This document shows positions 39,933 to 46,789 of a DNA stretch of 64,000 nt, in pieces. The DNA is taken from the NCBI GenBank assembly GCA_040219555.1, contig JAVJSF010000013.1, positions 1-64,000 on the forward strand, given 5' to 3'. The position numbers and the translations under genes were made by a program. The number at the start of each line of letters is the position of its first letter. The stretch's first letter is position 1. The notes below the pieces were generated by a model. The model was not told the DNA's origin. It searched no databases and was given only the letters and a program-made list of their open reading frames with translations. The DNA is from JAVJSF01 sp040219555. GTDB lineage: Bacteria > Actinomycetota > Thermoleophilia > Miltoncostaeales > Miltoncostaeaceae.

Positions 39933-40844
39933 ATGAGGGTTGCCGTGGCGGCCGACGAGGCGTTGCCGGTGGTGGACGCGGTGGTGCGAGCCCTCGCTGA
40001 GGGCGGGGCCGAGGTGGATCTGTTCGGCCCGCCGGCCGGCGGGACGGAGGAGTGGGTGGACGCCTCGGCCGCCGCCGCCCGGGAGGTGGCCGCCGGGCGG
40101 GCGGCGCTGGGCGTGGTGCTGTGCTGGAGCGGTACGGGCGCCGCGATGGCCGCCAACAAGGTGCCCGGCGCGCGCGCCGCCCTGTGCACCGATGCCCCGA
40201 CCGCGCGGATGGCGCGCGAGTACAACCGGGCCAACGTGCTGGCCCTCTCGATGCGCCTCACCAGCGAGGCCGTGGCCGCGGAGATCGTGGCGGCCTTCCT
40301 CGGCGAGCCCGAGGGGACCGGGGAGTTCAACGACCGCAACCTGGCCGCACTGGACGCCGTGGATGGGGCGCCCGACCTGCCCTGGCCCGCGCCGACCCCC
40401 GGCCGGCCCGAGTTGTGCTGGGAGGACATGCCCGTGGGGTGGACGTTCACCACTCCGGAGGTGGCGGTGCCGCTCGATGCCGTGGTGGGCTTCGCGCGCC
40501 GCTACGACCCGCAGCCCTTCCACCTGGACCCCGCGGCGGCCGCCGGGTCGGTCTTCGGGGCCCTGGTCGCCAGCGGCTGGCACATGACCGCGATCATGAT
40601 GCGCCTGTTCGCCGACCACGGCCCGCGCATCCGTGGCGGGGTGGTGGGGCTGGGGGTGGAGGAACTGCGCTGGGCGGCCCTGCATCCGGGGCGCTCGGTC
40701 CGCATCGAGGGCGAGGTGGTCGAGGCGCGCCGGTCGCGCTCCGGGTCGCCGCGGGGCGTGGTGCGCATGCGCGTGCGCCTGATGGCCGGGGACGATGAGG
40801 TGCAGCACATGATCTCGGCCCTGCTGGTGCCCGCCCGCGCCTGA
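39933..40844 (+). CDS. Fusion of an RpiB-like domain and a MaoC-like hydratase
   Basis: One uninterrupted frame of 303 residues joins two families. Residues about 1-130 match the RpiB/LacA/LacB sugar-phosphate isomerase fold (CWSGTGAAMAANKVPGARAAL, ANVLALSMR), in the actinobacterial variant style. Residues about 155-300 match MaoC-type (R)-enoyl-CoA hydratases (FARRYDPQPFHLDPAAAAG, LVASGWHMTA), with the catalytic Asp and His present. In the RpiB part, the usual histidines of SDHAG and REHN are replaced (ADEAL, REYN), so isomerase activity is doubtful. GGAGG lies 7 bases before ATG 39933. The two halves have no known shared pathway. Confidence 0.85.
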   Translation: MRVAVAADEALPVVDAVVRALAEGGAEVDLFGPPAGGTEEWVDASAAAAREVAAGRAALGVVLCWSGTGAAMAANKVPGARAALCTDAPTARMAREYNRANVLALSMRLTSEAVAAEIVAAFLGEPEGTGEFNDRNLAALDAVDGAPDLPWPAPTPGRPELCWEDMPVGWTFTTPEVAVPLDAVVGFARRYDPQPFHLDPAAAAGSVFGALVASGWHMTAIMMRLFADHGPRIRGGVVGLGVEELRWAALHPGRSVRIEGEVVEARRSRSGSPRGVVRMRVRLMAGDDEVQHMISALLVPARA

Positions 40845-40867
40845 GCGGGCGCGGCGGCGGACCGTGC

Positions 40868-41695
40868 TCATCCGCCCAGGAGGCTCCCGAGTTCGCTCGG
40901 TGCCAGGCGCCGGTCCAGCGGGGGCAGCACGACGGGCTCCTGGGCGCCGTATCCCGACAGGTCGGCCACGATCGTGATGTCGGCCGGCCCGCTGTCGGCT
41001 CCCAGGGCCCCGGCCGGGGCCTGGATGCGGGCCTCCACCCGCCGGGCCAGCAGGTCGCTGCGCCCCACCGACACGCTGGCGGTGCCGGTGATCCGCCCGG
41101 CCGAGCCCTCGCCGGCGTCGGCTCCGAGCAGCGGCGCCAGGCCGGCCAGTGCCCGCTGGGGATCCAGGGCCCCGGAGACGTCCACCGTGCCGACGCCGTC
41201 GCGCGAATCGCCCTCGGTCGTGGCCGGATCCGTGATCCAGCCGGCCAGCTCGGGGTACGCGGCGCCGAAATCGAGGAACTCCAGCGTGGCCGCATCGAGG
41301 TCGATCCCCACGTCGCGCCCGAGCACGCTGAGAGCCACCACGTCGCCGGAGCGGCTGAGGTTGCCCTGCAGGGGCAGGCCGGACACGGCGACGCTCACAT
41401 CGAGGCTGATCCCGTCCGGAGGCAGCACCGGCCCCTCTCCCGAGATGTCGATCTCGTCGCCGAGGAGCGTGCCCACCTGGCCGCCGATGGCGGCGGTGCC
41501 GGTCACCTCGAAGCCCAGGCGGAAAGACCGGGCATCGCGCATCGCCTGGGCGCTGCGGTCAAGGATCTCGCCGGGTGCGAGGTCGGCGGTGAGGTCGGGG
41601 CCGCCGGCGTCGTCGCCTCCGCCGCAGGCGGCGGTCGCGACCAGCAGGGCGAGCCCCATCAGCGCGAGGACCAGCGGGCGGAGGAGCGCTTTCAC
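40868..41695 (-). CDS. Lipoprotein, LppX/LprG-like
   Basis: This 275-residue exported lipoprotein has a signal peptide with a lipobox (LLVATAACGGG, Cys about residue 24). The mature part is rich in beta strands and begins AQAMRDARSFRLGFEVTGTA, resembling LppX/LprAFG-type proteins that carry lipids across the periplasm-like space. It also has a second repeat-like half (SGALDPQRALAGLAPLLG). GTG 41695 lies 6 bases after TATACC on the minus strand. The assignment to the LppX group rests on pattern only. Confidence 0.7.
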   Translation of the reverse strand: MKALLRPLVLALMGLALLVATAACGGGDDAGGPDLTADLAPGEILDRSAQAMRDARSFRLGFEVTGTAAIGGQVGTLLGDEIDISGEGPVLPPDGISLDVSVAVSGLPLQGNLSRSGDVVALSVLGRDVGIDLDAATLEFLDFGAAYPELAGWITDPATTEGDSRDGVGTVDVSGALDPQRALAGLAPLLGADAGEGSAGRITGTASVSVGRSDLLARRVEARIQAPAGALGADSGPADITIVADLSGYGAQEPVVLPPLDRRLAPSELGSLLGG

Positions 41696-41701
41696 CGGCT
41701 C

Positions 41702-41711
41702 GGTATACCAT
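41702..41711. promoter_or_regulatory. Overlapping divergent -10 elements
   Basis: TATACC on the minus strand (41707-41702) lies 6 bases before the lipoprotein GTG. TACCAT on the plus strand (41706-41711) lies 7 bases before a mini-ORF ATG at 41719. The two elements share two bases, so the promoters probably exclude each other. Confidence 0.45.
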
Positions 41712-41718
41712 GCGCCCG

Positions 41719-41757
41719 ATGCGAGGGCGAGACACCGTCGGCGGGAGGCCCGCGTGA
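41719..41757 (+). CDS. Leader mini-ORF (12 codons) coupled to the MBL-fold gene
   Basis: ATG 41719 opens MRGRDTVGGRPA. Its TGA (41755-41757) overlaps GTG 41754 by four bases, and a GGGAGG ribosome site for the downstream gene is inside it. Confidence 0.4.
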   Translation: MRGRDTVGGRPA

Positions 41758-42506
41758 TCCGCCTGATCCCCGTCGGCACGGGTGCGGCCTTCGGCGAGCC
41801 GGGTCAGGTGCAGAGTTGTTACCTGGTCCTCGCGGGCCCGCGGCGGATCGTGCTCGATCTCGGTTCCGGCTCGCTGTCGGCACTGGCGCGGCACATGGCG
41901 CCCGAGGACCTCGATGCGGTGGTCATCAGCCACCTCCACCCCGACCACTGCGTGGACCTGTTCGGTCTGCACGTGCGGATGCAGTGGGGACCGGGCCGCG
42001 GCCGGGTGATCCCGGTGCACGGCCCGCCGGCCCTGGCCGCGCGCCTGGCGGCCTTCGCCGACGGCGAGCGCTGGCGGCCCGAGGACGGGCTCGACCTGCG
42101 CCCGCTCCCCGGGGGCGGCGGAACGGTGGACCTGGGCGACGGTGTGCTCCTGCGCCACCGGGAGGTGCCGCACCTCCCGCCGACCCACGCCGTCCGCGTG
42201 GAGGCCGGCGGACGGGCGCTGGTGTACGGCGCCGACTGCGCCCCGGACGATGCGCTGGTGGAGCTCGCCGCGGGCGCGGACGTCTTGGTGTGCGAGTGCA
42301 CCTTCGGCGCGGACCCCGTTCCCGCCGAGGTGCCGCATCTGCCCGCGGAGGCGGCCGGCTCCATCGCCCGGCGCGCCGGCGTGGGGCGGCTGCTGCTCAC
42401 CCACATGCAGCTGGGCCACGACCGCGGGCGCGCGCTCGCGGTGGCCGCCGAGGCCTTCGGTGGCCCGGTGGCCTGGGCCGAGGACGGCGTGGAGGTGGTG
42501 GTATGA
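41754..42506 (+). CDS. Metallo-beta-lactamase fold protein (RNase Z/lactonase-like)
   Basis: The 250-residue protein has the metal motif SHLHPDHCVDL (about 60-70), Asp in VYGADCAPDDAL, an ECTFGADP segment, and the last His in LLLTHMQLGHDRG, as in RNase Z/ElaC-like and other MBL-fold enzymes. It lacks the long flexible arm of true RNase Z, so a general hydrolase is more likely. Start GTG 41754 overlaps a leader ORF stop. The next gene overlaps its stop by four bases. Confidence 0.8.
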   Translation: MIRLIPVGTGAAFGEPGQVQSCYLVLAGPRRIVLDLGSGSLSALARHMAPEDLDAVVISHLHPDHCVDLFGLHVRMQWGPGRGRVIPVHGPPALAARLAAFADGERWRPEDGLDLRPLPGGGGTVDLGDGVLLRHREVPHLPPTHAVRVEAGGRALVYGADCAPDDALVELAAGADVLVCECTFGADPVPAEVPHLPAEAAGSIARRAGVGRLLLTHMQLGHDRGRALAVAAEAFGGPVAWAEDGVEVVV

Positions 42507-42766
42507 CCCTGCGCGGACCGCGGCGGCCGCAGCCGACGGGGCGGCGGGCCACGATCATCGCCGTGGTGCTGAGCCTGCTGCTGCCCGGCCTGGGGCACGC
42601 GTACCTGGGTCTGCTGGTGCGCGCCCTGATCTGGTTCGGGGGTACGGTCGTGCTGGCGCTGGTGGTGGGACAGAACGACGACAACACCCGGCTGGCGATC
42701 GCGATGGGCGTCGCCATCGGGATCTGCGCGGCCATCGACGCCCTCATCGTCAGGCGTGAAGCGTAG
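42503..42766 (+). CDS. Small membrane protein (TM2/DUF5683-like)
   Basis: The 87-residue product has a basic N-terminus and three hydrophobic segments (TIIAVVLSLLLPGLGHAYLG, LIWFGGTVVLALVVG, AIAMGVAIGICAAIDALIV). The LLPGLGHAYLG turn resembles the PGLGQ-Y motif of TM2-like and DUF5683 membrane proteins. Function unknown. ATG 42503 overlaps the MBL stop, and its TAG stop is reused as part of the sigma-factor promoter. Confidence 0.7.
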   Translation: MTLRGPRRPQPTGRRATIIAVVLSLLLPGLGHAYLGLLVRALIWFGGTVVLALVVGQNDDNTRLAIAMGVAIGICAAIDALIVRREA

Positions 42767-42769
42767 ACT
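42764..42769 (+). promoter_or_regulatory. Leaderless-type promoter -10 (TAGACT) of the sigma-factor gene
   Basis: TAGACT overlaps the preceding gene's stop codon and ends 7 bases before ATG 42777, the start of an 8-codon leader. Confidence 0.55.
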
Positions 42770-42776
42770 CGCCCCG

Positions 42777-42803
42777 ATGAGACGCTGCGGAGTGTTCGCA
42801 TGA
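42777..42803 (+). CDS. Leader mini-ORF (8 codons) coupled to the sigma factor
   Basis: ATG 42777 opens MRRCGVFA, placed 7 bases after TAGACT. Its TGA (42801-42803) overlaps the sigma-factor ATG (42800). The single Cys and two Arg codons could make it sensitive to amino-acid supply, but that is speculation. Confidence 0.45.
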   Translation: MRRCGVFA

Positions 42804-43603
42804 GCCTGGGTGGTCCGGCCGGCGTCGGCGCCGCTCAGGGCGACGCCGAGCTGCGGATGCTCTGGCGCCGGTTCAAGGCGCACGAGGATCCCCTGGCGCG
42901 CGACCGGCTCATCCTCACCTACGCGCCCCTGGTGAAGTACGTGGCCGGGCGGATGAGCAGCGCGCTGCCCTCCCATGTGGAGGAGACCGACCTGATCTCC
43001 TACGGCCTGCTGGGGCTCATCAACGCCGTCGAGCGCTTCGACCCCGAACGTCAGATCAAGTTCGAGACGTACGCGGTGACCCGCATCAAGGGTTCCATCA
43101 TCGACGAGTTGCGCTCGCTGGACTGGGTGCCCCGGTCGGTGCGCGCCCGGGCGCGCGAGATCGAGCGCACCTCCGCCGAGCTGGAGCACAAGCTCAAGCG
43201 GGCGCCCACCGACGAGGAACTGGCCGCGGCGCTGCACATCTCGATGGACGAGTTCCAGGGGATCATCACGCAGATCTCGAATTCGTCGATCGTGGCGCTC
43301 GACGAGATGTGGAACGTCAACTCAGGCGGCGAGCCGCTGGCCCTCATCGACACCATCGGCGACGACCGCGTGACCGACCCGGCGGCGCTGCTGGATGTCA
43401 CCGAGCTGCGCGACACGCTGGCCGACGCCATCGCGATGCTGCCCGAGCGCGAGCGGATCGTCGTGGCGCTCTACTACTACGACGGCCTGACGCTGCGCGA
43501 GATCGGCGAGGTGCTGGGCGTGACCGAGAGCCGCGTCTCCCAGCTCCACACCAAGGCCATCCTGCGCATGAAGGGCCGCATGCAGGAGGAACGCTCCTCC
43601 TGA
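42800..43603 (+). CDS. RNA polymerase sigma factor, FliA/WhiG group
   Basis: This 267-residue group 3 sigma factor has region 2 (LILTYAPLVKYVAGRMSSALPSHVEETDLISYGLLGLINAVERFDPERQIKFETYA), region 3 (VPRSVRARAREIERTSAELEHKLKRAPTDEELAAAL) and region 4 (LREIGEVLGVTESRVSQLHTKAILRMKG). In streptomycetes WhiG starts spore formation; in flagellated bacteria FliA runs late flagellar genes. No flagellar or anti-sigma gene is present here. ATG 42800 is coupled to an 8-codon leader. Confidence 0.92.
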   Translation: MSLGGPAGVGAAQGDAELRMLWRRFKAHEDPLARDRLILTYAPLVKYVAGRMSSALPSHVEETDLISYGLLGLINAVERFDPERQIKFETYAVTRIKGSIIDELRSLDWVPRSVRARAREIERTSAELEHKLKRAPTDEELAAALHISMDEFQGIITQISNSSIVALDEMWNVNSGGEPLALIDTIGDDRVTDPAALLDVTELRDTLADAIAMLPERERIVVALYYYDGLTLREIGEVLGVTESRVSQLHTKAILRMKGRMQEERSS

Positions 43604-43662
43604 GCGACCCGGCCCCGCCGGCGCGCTGGTGCGGGGGCTGGTCAGGGCGGGTCCCCGCGGCA

Positions 43663-43693
43663 TAGACTCGACCTCACGGTTTGTGAGGAAAGG
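43663..43693 (+). promoter_or_regulatory. Promoter -10 and ribosome site of the EF-G-like gene
   Basis: TAGACT (43663-43668) gives a leader of about 27 bases that carries AGGAAAGG (43686-43693), 8 bases before ATG 43702. Confidence 0.5.
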
Positions 43694-43701
43694 TACGAGC
43701 C

Positions 43702-45771
43702 ATGCCGGTGCCCTCTCTCTCCCCGTCCACCATCCGCAACATCGCGATGGTCGGCCATCGCGGCTGCGGCAAGACGAGCCTGGCCGAAGCCGCGCTGTAC
43801 CGGGCCGGCGCGATACCGCGGCTGGGATCGGTGGTCCAGGGCACCAGCGTCTGCGACGCCGACGAGGACGAGCGCCGCCGGCGGATGAGCATCTCGCTTG
43901 CCGTCTGCCACCTGGAGTGGGGCGGGGCACACCTCAACCTGCTCGACACGCCGGGTGAGCCATCCTTCCAGGCCGATGCGCTCTCCGCGCTGGCGGCCGC
44001 CGACGCGGCGCTGGTGGTGGTGGATGCCGCCGCCGGCGTGGAGATGCAGACCGAGCGCATGTGGCGCCGGGCCGCCGAGTCCCGGCTGGCGCGCATCGTG
44101 GCGGTGTCGATGATCGACCGTCCGCGGGCCGACATGGCCGCGGCGATGGCCGCCGTCGCCGGGCTGGGGGACGAGGTGGTCCCCGTGCAGGTGCCGCTGG
44201 GCCAGGGCGAGGACCTGCGCGGTGTCGTCGACCTGGTGGGGATGACCGCGAGGCTGGGTCCCGGGGGGCCGCCGGTCCCGGTGCCCGACGACGTCGCGGG
44301 CGAGGTGGCCGGCGCCAGGGGGGCGCTGGTCGAGGCGGTCGTCGCCACCGACGAGGCGCTGCTCGAGCGGTATCTGGACGGCCATGAGCCCACGCCGGGG
44401 GAGCTGACGGCCGCTCTGCGGGCGGCGATGCTGCGCGGCGAGCTGGTGCCCGCGCTGGCGGTCTGCGCGGTGCCGGACCCGGTGGGGGTCGAGGGGCTGC
44501 TGGACGCGCTGGTGGCGCTGGCGCCCTCGCCGCAGGACGGCCCCCCGCGCGAGGCCCTGCTGCTCGACTCTGGCGAGCGGCTGCCGGTGCTGCCGCGCGA
44601 GGACAACCCCGCTCTCGCGCTCTGTGTGAAGACGCTGGCCGATCCGTACAGCGGCCGGGTGAGCGTCATGCGGGTGCTGGACGGCGTACTGCGCTCGGAC
44701 AGCCATGTCGTCTGCGCCCGCACGGGCGAGCGCGAGCGCGTGGGGCGCCTGTTCCGCCTGCAGGGGCGCGAGCAGCACATCGCCTGCGATGCGCTCGGCC
44801 CGGGCGACATCGGCGCGGTGGCCAAGCTCAAGGGCGTGGCGACCGGCGACGCGCTGGTGGCCGGGGGGCCCCTGGTGGCCTTCCCGGCGCCGCCGCTGCC
44901 GGAGCCGGCGATGAGCTTCCGCGCCAGTGCCCACGACCACTCCGACGACGACAAGGTGGTGGGGCTGCTGCGGCGCATGGCCGACGAGGACCCCAGCCTC
45001 GACGTCCACCACGACCACGAGACCGGCGACCTCATCGTGGGCGGCATGTCCGAGTTGCACGTCGAGGTGGTGGCCGATCGGATCGCGTCGCGCTTCGGCG
45101 TGAGGGTGGACCTGGCCCGCCCCCACGTGCCCTACCGCGAGACCATCCGCCGGCCCGCGCGCGCCGAGGGCAGGCACCGCAAGCAGAGCGGCGGGCGCGG
45201 CCAGTTCGGCGATGTCTCGGTCCGCGTGGAGCCGCTGGGGCGCGGGACCGGGGTCGAGTTCGTGGACGAGGTCGTGGGGGGCGCCATCCCGCGCCAGTAC
45301 ATCCCGGCCGTCGAGGCCGGCGTGCGGCGTGCCCTGGAGCACGGGGGGATCGCCGGGTATCCGGTGGTGGACCTGCGGGTGATCGCCGACGACGGCAAGA
45401 GCCACCCGGTCGACTCGTCCGAGATGGCGTTCTCCATCGCCGGCGGCCTGGCGGTGCGCGAGGCGGTCGCCGCTGCGCAACCGGTGCTGCTCGAGCCGGT
45501 GATGCACGTGGAGATCACCGTCGACCCGGAGGACGTGGGCGACATCATGGGCGACCTCAGCGCCCGCCGCGGTCACCCGCTGGGCGTGGAGATGCGCGGC
45601 ACGCGCGAGGTGGTGGCCGCCCACGTGCCCATGGTGGAGATGCTCACCTACTGCACCGACCTGCGCGCCCTCACCGGCGGCCGCGGCGAGTACCACATGC
45701 ACCTGGACCACTACGACCCGGCGCCGCCGGCCGTTGCCGAGCGTGCGGCGGCGGAGCCGGTCACGGCCTGA
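43702..45771 (+). CDS. EF-G-like GTPase (FusA2 type) with altered GTP motifs
   Basis: The 689-residue protein has the full EF-G domain order: G domain (about 10-270), beta domain II, domain III, domain IV (about 465-580, with SGGRGQFGDV) and domain V (MGDLSARRGHPLGVEM). The GTP motifs are degenerate: P-loop GHRGCGKTS is kept, switch I reads RRMSIS, G3 reads DTPGE instead of DTPGH, and G4 reads SMIDR instead of NKMDR. Actinobacterial FusA2 paralogues are also divergent and do not replace EF-G. Guanine specificity and GTPase may be lost here. Confidence 0.87.
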   Translation: MPVPSLSPSTIRNIAMVGHRGCGKTSLAEAALYRAGAIPRLGSVVQGTSVCDADEDERRRRMSISLAVCHLEWGGAHLNLLDTPGEPSFQADALSALAAADAALVVVDAAAGVEMQTERMWRRAAESRLARIVAVSMIDRPRADMAAAMAAVAGLGDEVVPVQVPLGQGEDLRGVVDLVGMTARLGPGGPPVPVPDDVAGEVAGARGALVEAVVATDEALLERYLDGHEPTPGELTAALRAAMLRGELVPALAVCAVPDPVGVEGLLDALVALAPSPQDGPPREALLLDSGERLPVLPREDNPALALCVKTLADPYSGRVSVMRVLDGVLRSDSHVVCARTGERERVGRLFRLQGREQHIACDALGPGDIGAVAKLKGVATGDALVAGGPLVAFPAPPLPEPAMSFRASAHDHSDDDKVVGLLRRMADEDPSLDVHHDHETGDLIVGGMSELHVEVVADRIASRFGVRVDLARPHVPYRETIRRPARAEGRHRKQSGGRGQFGDVSVRVEPLGRGTGVEFVDEVVGGAIPRQYIPAVEAGVRRALEHGGIAGYPVVDLRVIADDGKSHPVDSSEMAFSIAGGLAVREAVAAAQPVLLEPVMHVEITVDPEDVGDIMGDLSARRGHPLGVEMRGTREVVAAHVPMVEMLTYCTDLRALTGGRGEYHMHLDHYDPAPPAVAERAAAEPVTA

Positions 45772-45790
45772 CCCGGCGCCCGCCGGCGCG

Positions 45791-45796
45791 TAGCCT
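45791..45796 (+). promoter_or_regulatory. Leaderless-type promoter -10 (TAGCCT) of the Nif3-like gene
   Basis: TAGCCT ends 7 bases before ATG 45804. Confidence 0.55.
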
Positions 45797-45803
45797 GCCG
45801 GGC

Positions 45804-46595
45804 ATGGATGTGCGTGGACTACTGGGGCTGCTGGACGGCCTGGCGCCGTGGGCGCTCGCCGAGGAGTGGGACAACTGCGGGCTGCTGGTGGGTCGCCCCG
45901 AGCGGCCGGTCTCGCGGGTGCTGCTGGCCCTCGACCTACGGACGGAGGTGCTGGACCAGGCGCGGGCGCAGCGCTGCGAGGCGGTGCTCACCCACCACCC
46001 GGTCATCTTCGGCGGGCTGGCGGCGGTGACGCCGGCCGGTGCCCCGGGCGCCCTGGTGCTGGAGGCGGCCGAGCGGGGGGTCGCGGTGATCGCCGCGCAC
46101 ACCAACCTCGACGCGGCGCGCGGGGGGCTGAACGACCTCTTCGCCGAGACGCTCGGCATGGTGGACACCGCGCCGCTGACGCCGGCCGCCGCCGACCCCT
46201 CGGCAGGGCTGGGCCGGGTGGGCGAGGCGCCCGGGATGCGCGTCGGTGACCTGCTGGAGCGCTGTGTCGCCCTCACGGGGACTCCGGTGCGCTCGACGGC
46301 CGACCCGGATGCGCCGGCCGGGCGGGTGGCCTGCTGCACCGGATCGGGCGGGTCGCTGATCGACGACGCCCGGGCCGCGGGAGCCGGCCTCTATGTCACC
46401 GGCGACCTGCGGTACCACGACCACGACCGGGCCGAGGGGCTCGCGCTGGTGGACGCGACGCACGCCGGCGTGGAGGCCGCACTGCTGCGCACCTGGCGGG
46501 CGCGGGTGGCCGGGACGGCGTCCGCGGCGGGGGTGGAGTTGCTGGACGCCGGCGCGGGCACCGACCCGTGGACGGTGGCCGGCGGCGGGGATTGA
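45804..46595 (+). CDS. Nif3-like dinuclear metal-centre protein (GTP cyclohydrolase 1 type 2 fold)
   Basis: The 263-residue protein matches the NIF3/YbgI family: AEEWDNCGLLVGRPE at the N-terminus, the metal ligands in LTHHPVIFGG (HH, about 64-65), IAAHTNLDAARGGLND, and GDLRYHDHDRA near the C-terminus. The metal site looks complete. The family's cellular role is unsettled; GTP cyclohydrolase activity and hydrolase roles have been proposed. It stands alone, with the tRNA-Gly promoter beginning in its stop codon. Confidence 0.9.
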   Translation: MDVRGLLGLLDGLAPWALAEEWDNCGLLVGRPERPVSRVLLALDLRTEVLDQARAQRCEAVLTHHPVIFGGLAAVTPAGAPGALVLEAAERGVAVIAAHTNLDAARGGLNDLFAETLGMVDTAPLTPAAADPSAGLGRVGEAPGMRVGDLLERCVALTGTPVRSTADPDAPAGRVACCTGSGGSLIDDARAAGAGLYVTGDLRYHDHDRAEGLALVDATHAGVEAALLRTWRARVAGTASAAGVELLDAGAGTDPWTVAGGGD

Positions 46596-46620
46596 GGACC
46601 ACGGGCGGGGCAGGTATGCT
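46592..46620 (+). promoter_or_regulatory. Promoter of tRNA-Gly
   Basis: TTGAGG (46592-46597) and TATGCT (46615-46620) are separated by exactly 17 bases. The -35 element overlaps the stop codon of the Nif3-like gene. Confidence 0.7.
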
Positions 46621-46632
46621 GCCCCTCGCTGC

Positions 46633-46706
46633 GCGGATGTAGCTCAGTTGGCTAGAGCGTCTGCTTGCCATGCAGAAGGTCGAGGGTTCGAGTCCCTTCA
46701 TCCGCT
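46633..46706 (+). tRNA. tRNA-Gly (anticodon GCC)
   Basis: GCGGATG and CATCCGC form the acceptor stem, TCTGC/GCAGA the anticodon stem and TTGCCAT the loop, and the T arm has TTCGAGT. The discriminator is U and the 3' CCA is not encoded. Confidence 0.97.
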
Positions 46707-46710
46707 TCAT

Positions 46711-46733
46711 CCGGCCCGCCACGAGCGGGCCGG
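46711..46733 (+). terminator. Terminator after tRNA-Gly
   Basis: CCGGCCCGC-CACGA-GCGGGCCGG is a perfect 9-base stem that starts five bases after the tRNA. Confidence 0.75.
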
Positions 46734-46789
46734 CGTCGTTCCGGGGGCCGGTGGGATCGCTACCGGGATGGCGGGGGCGCGTCGGCCGG

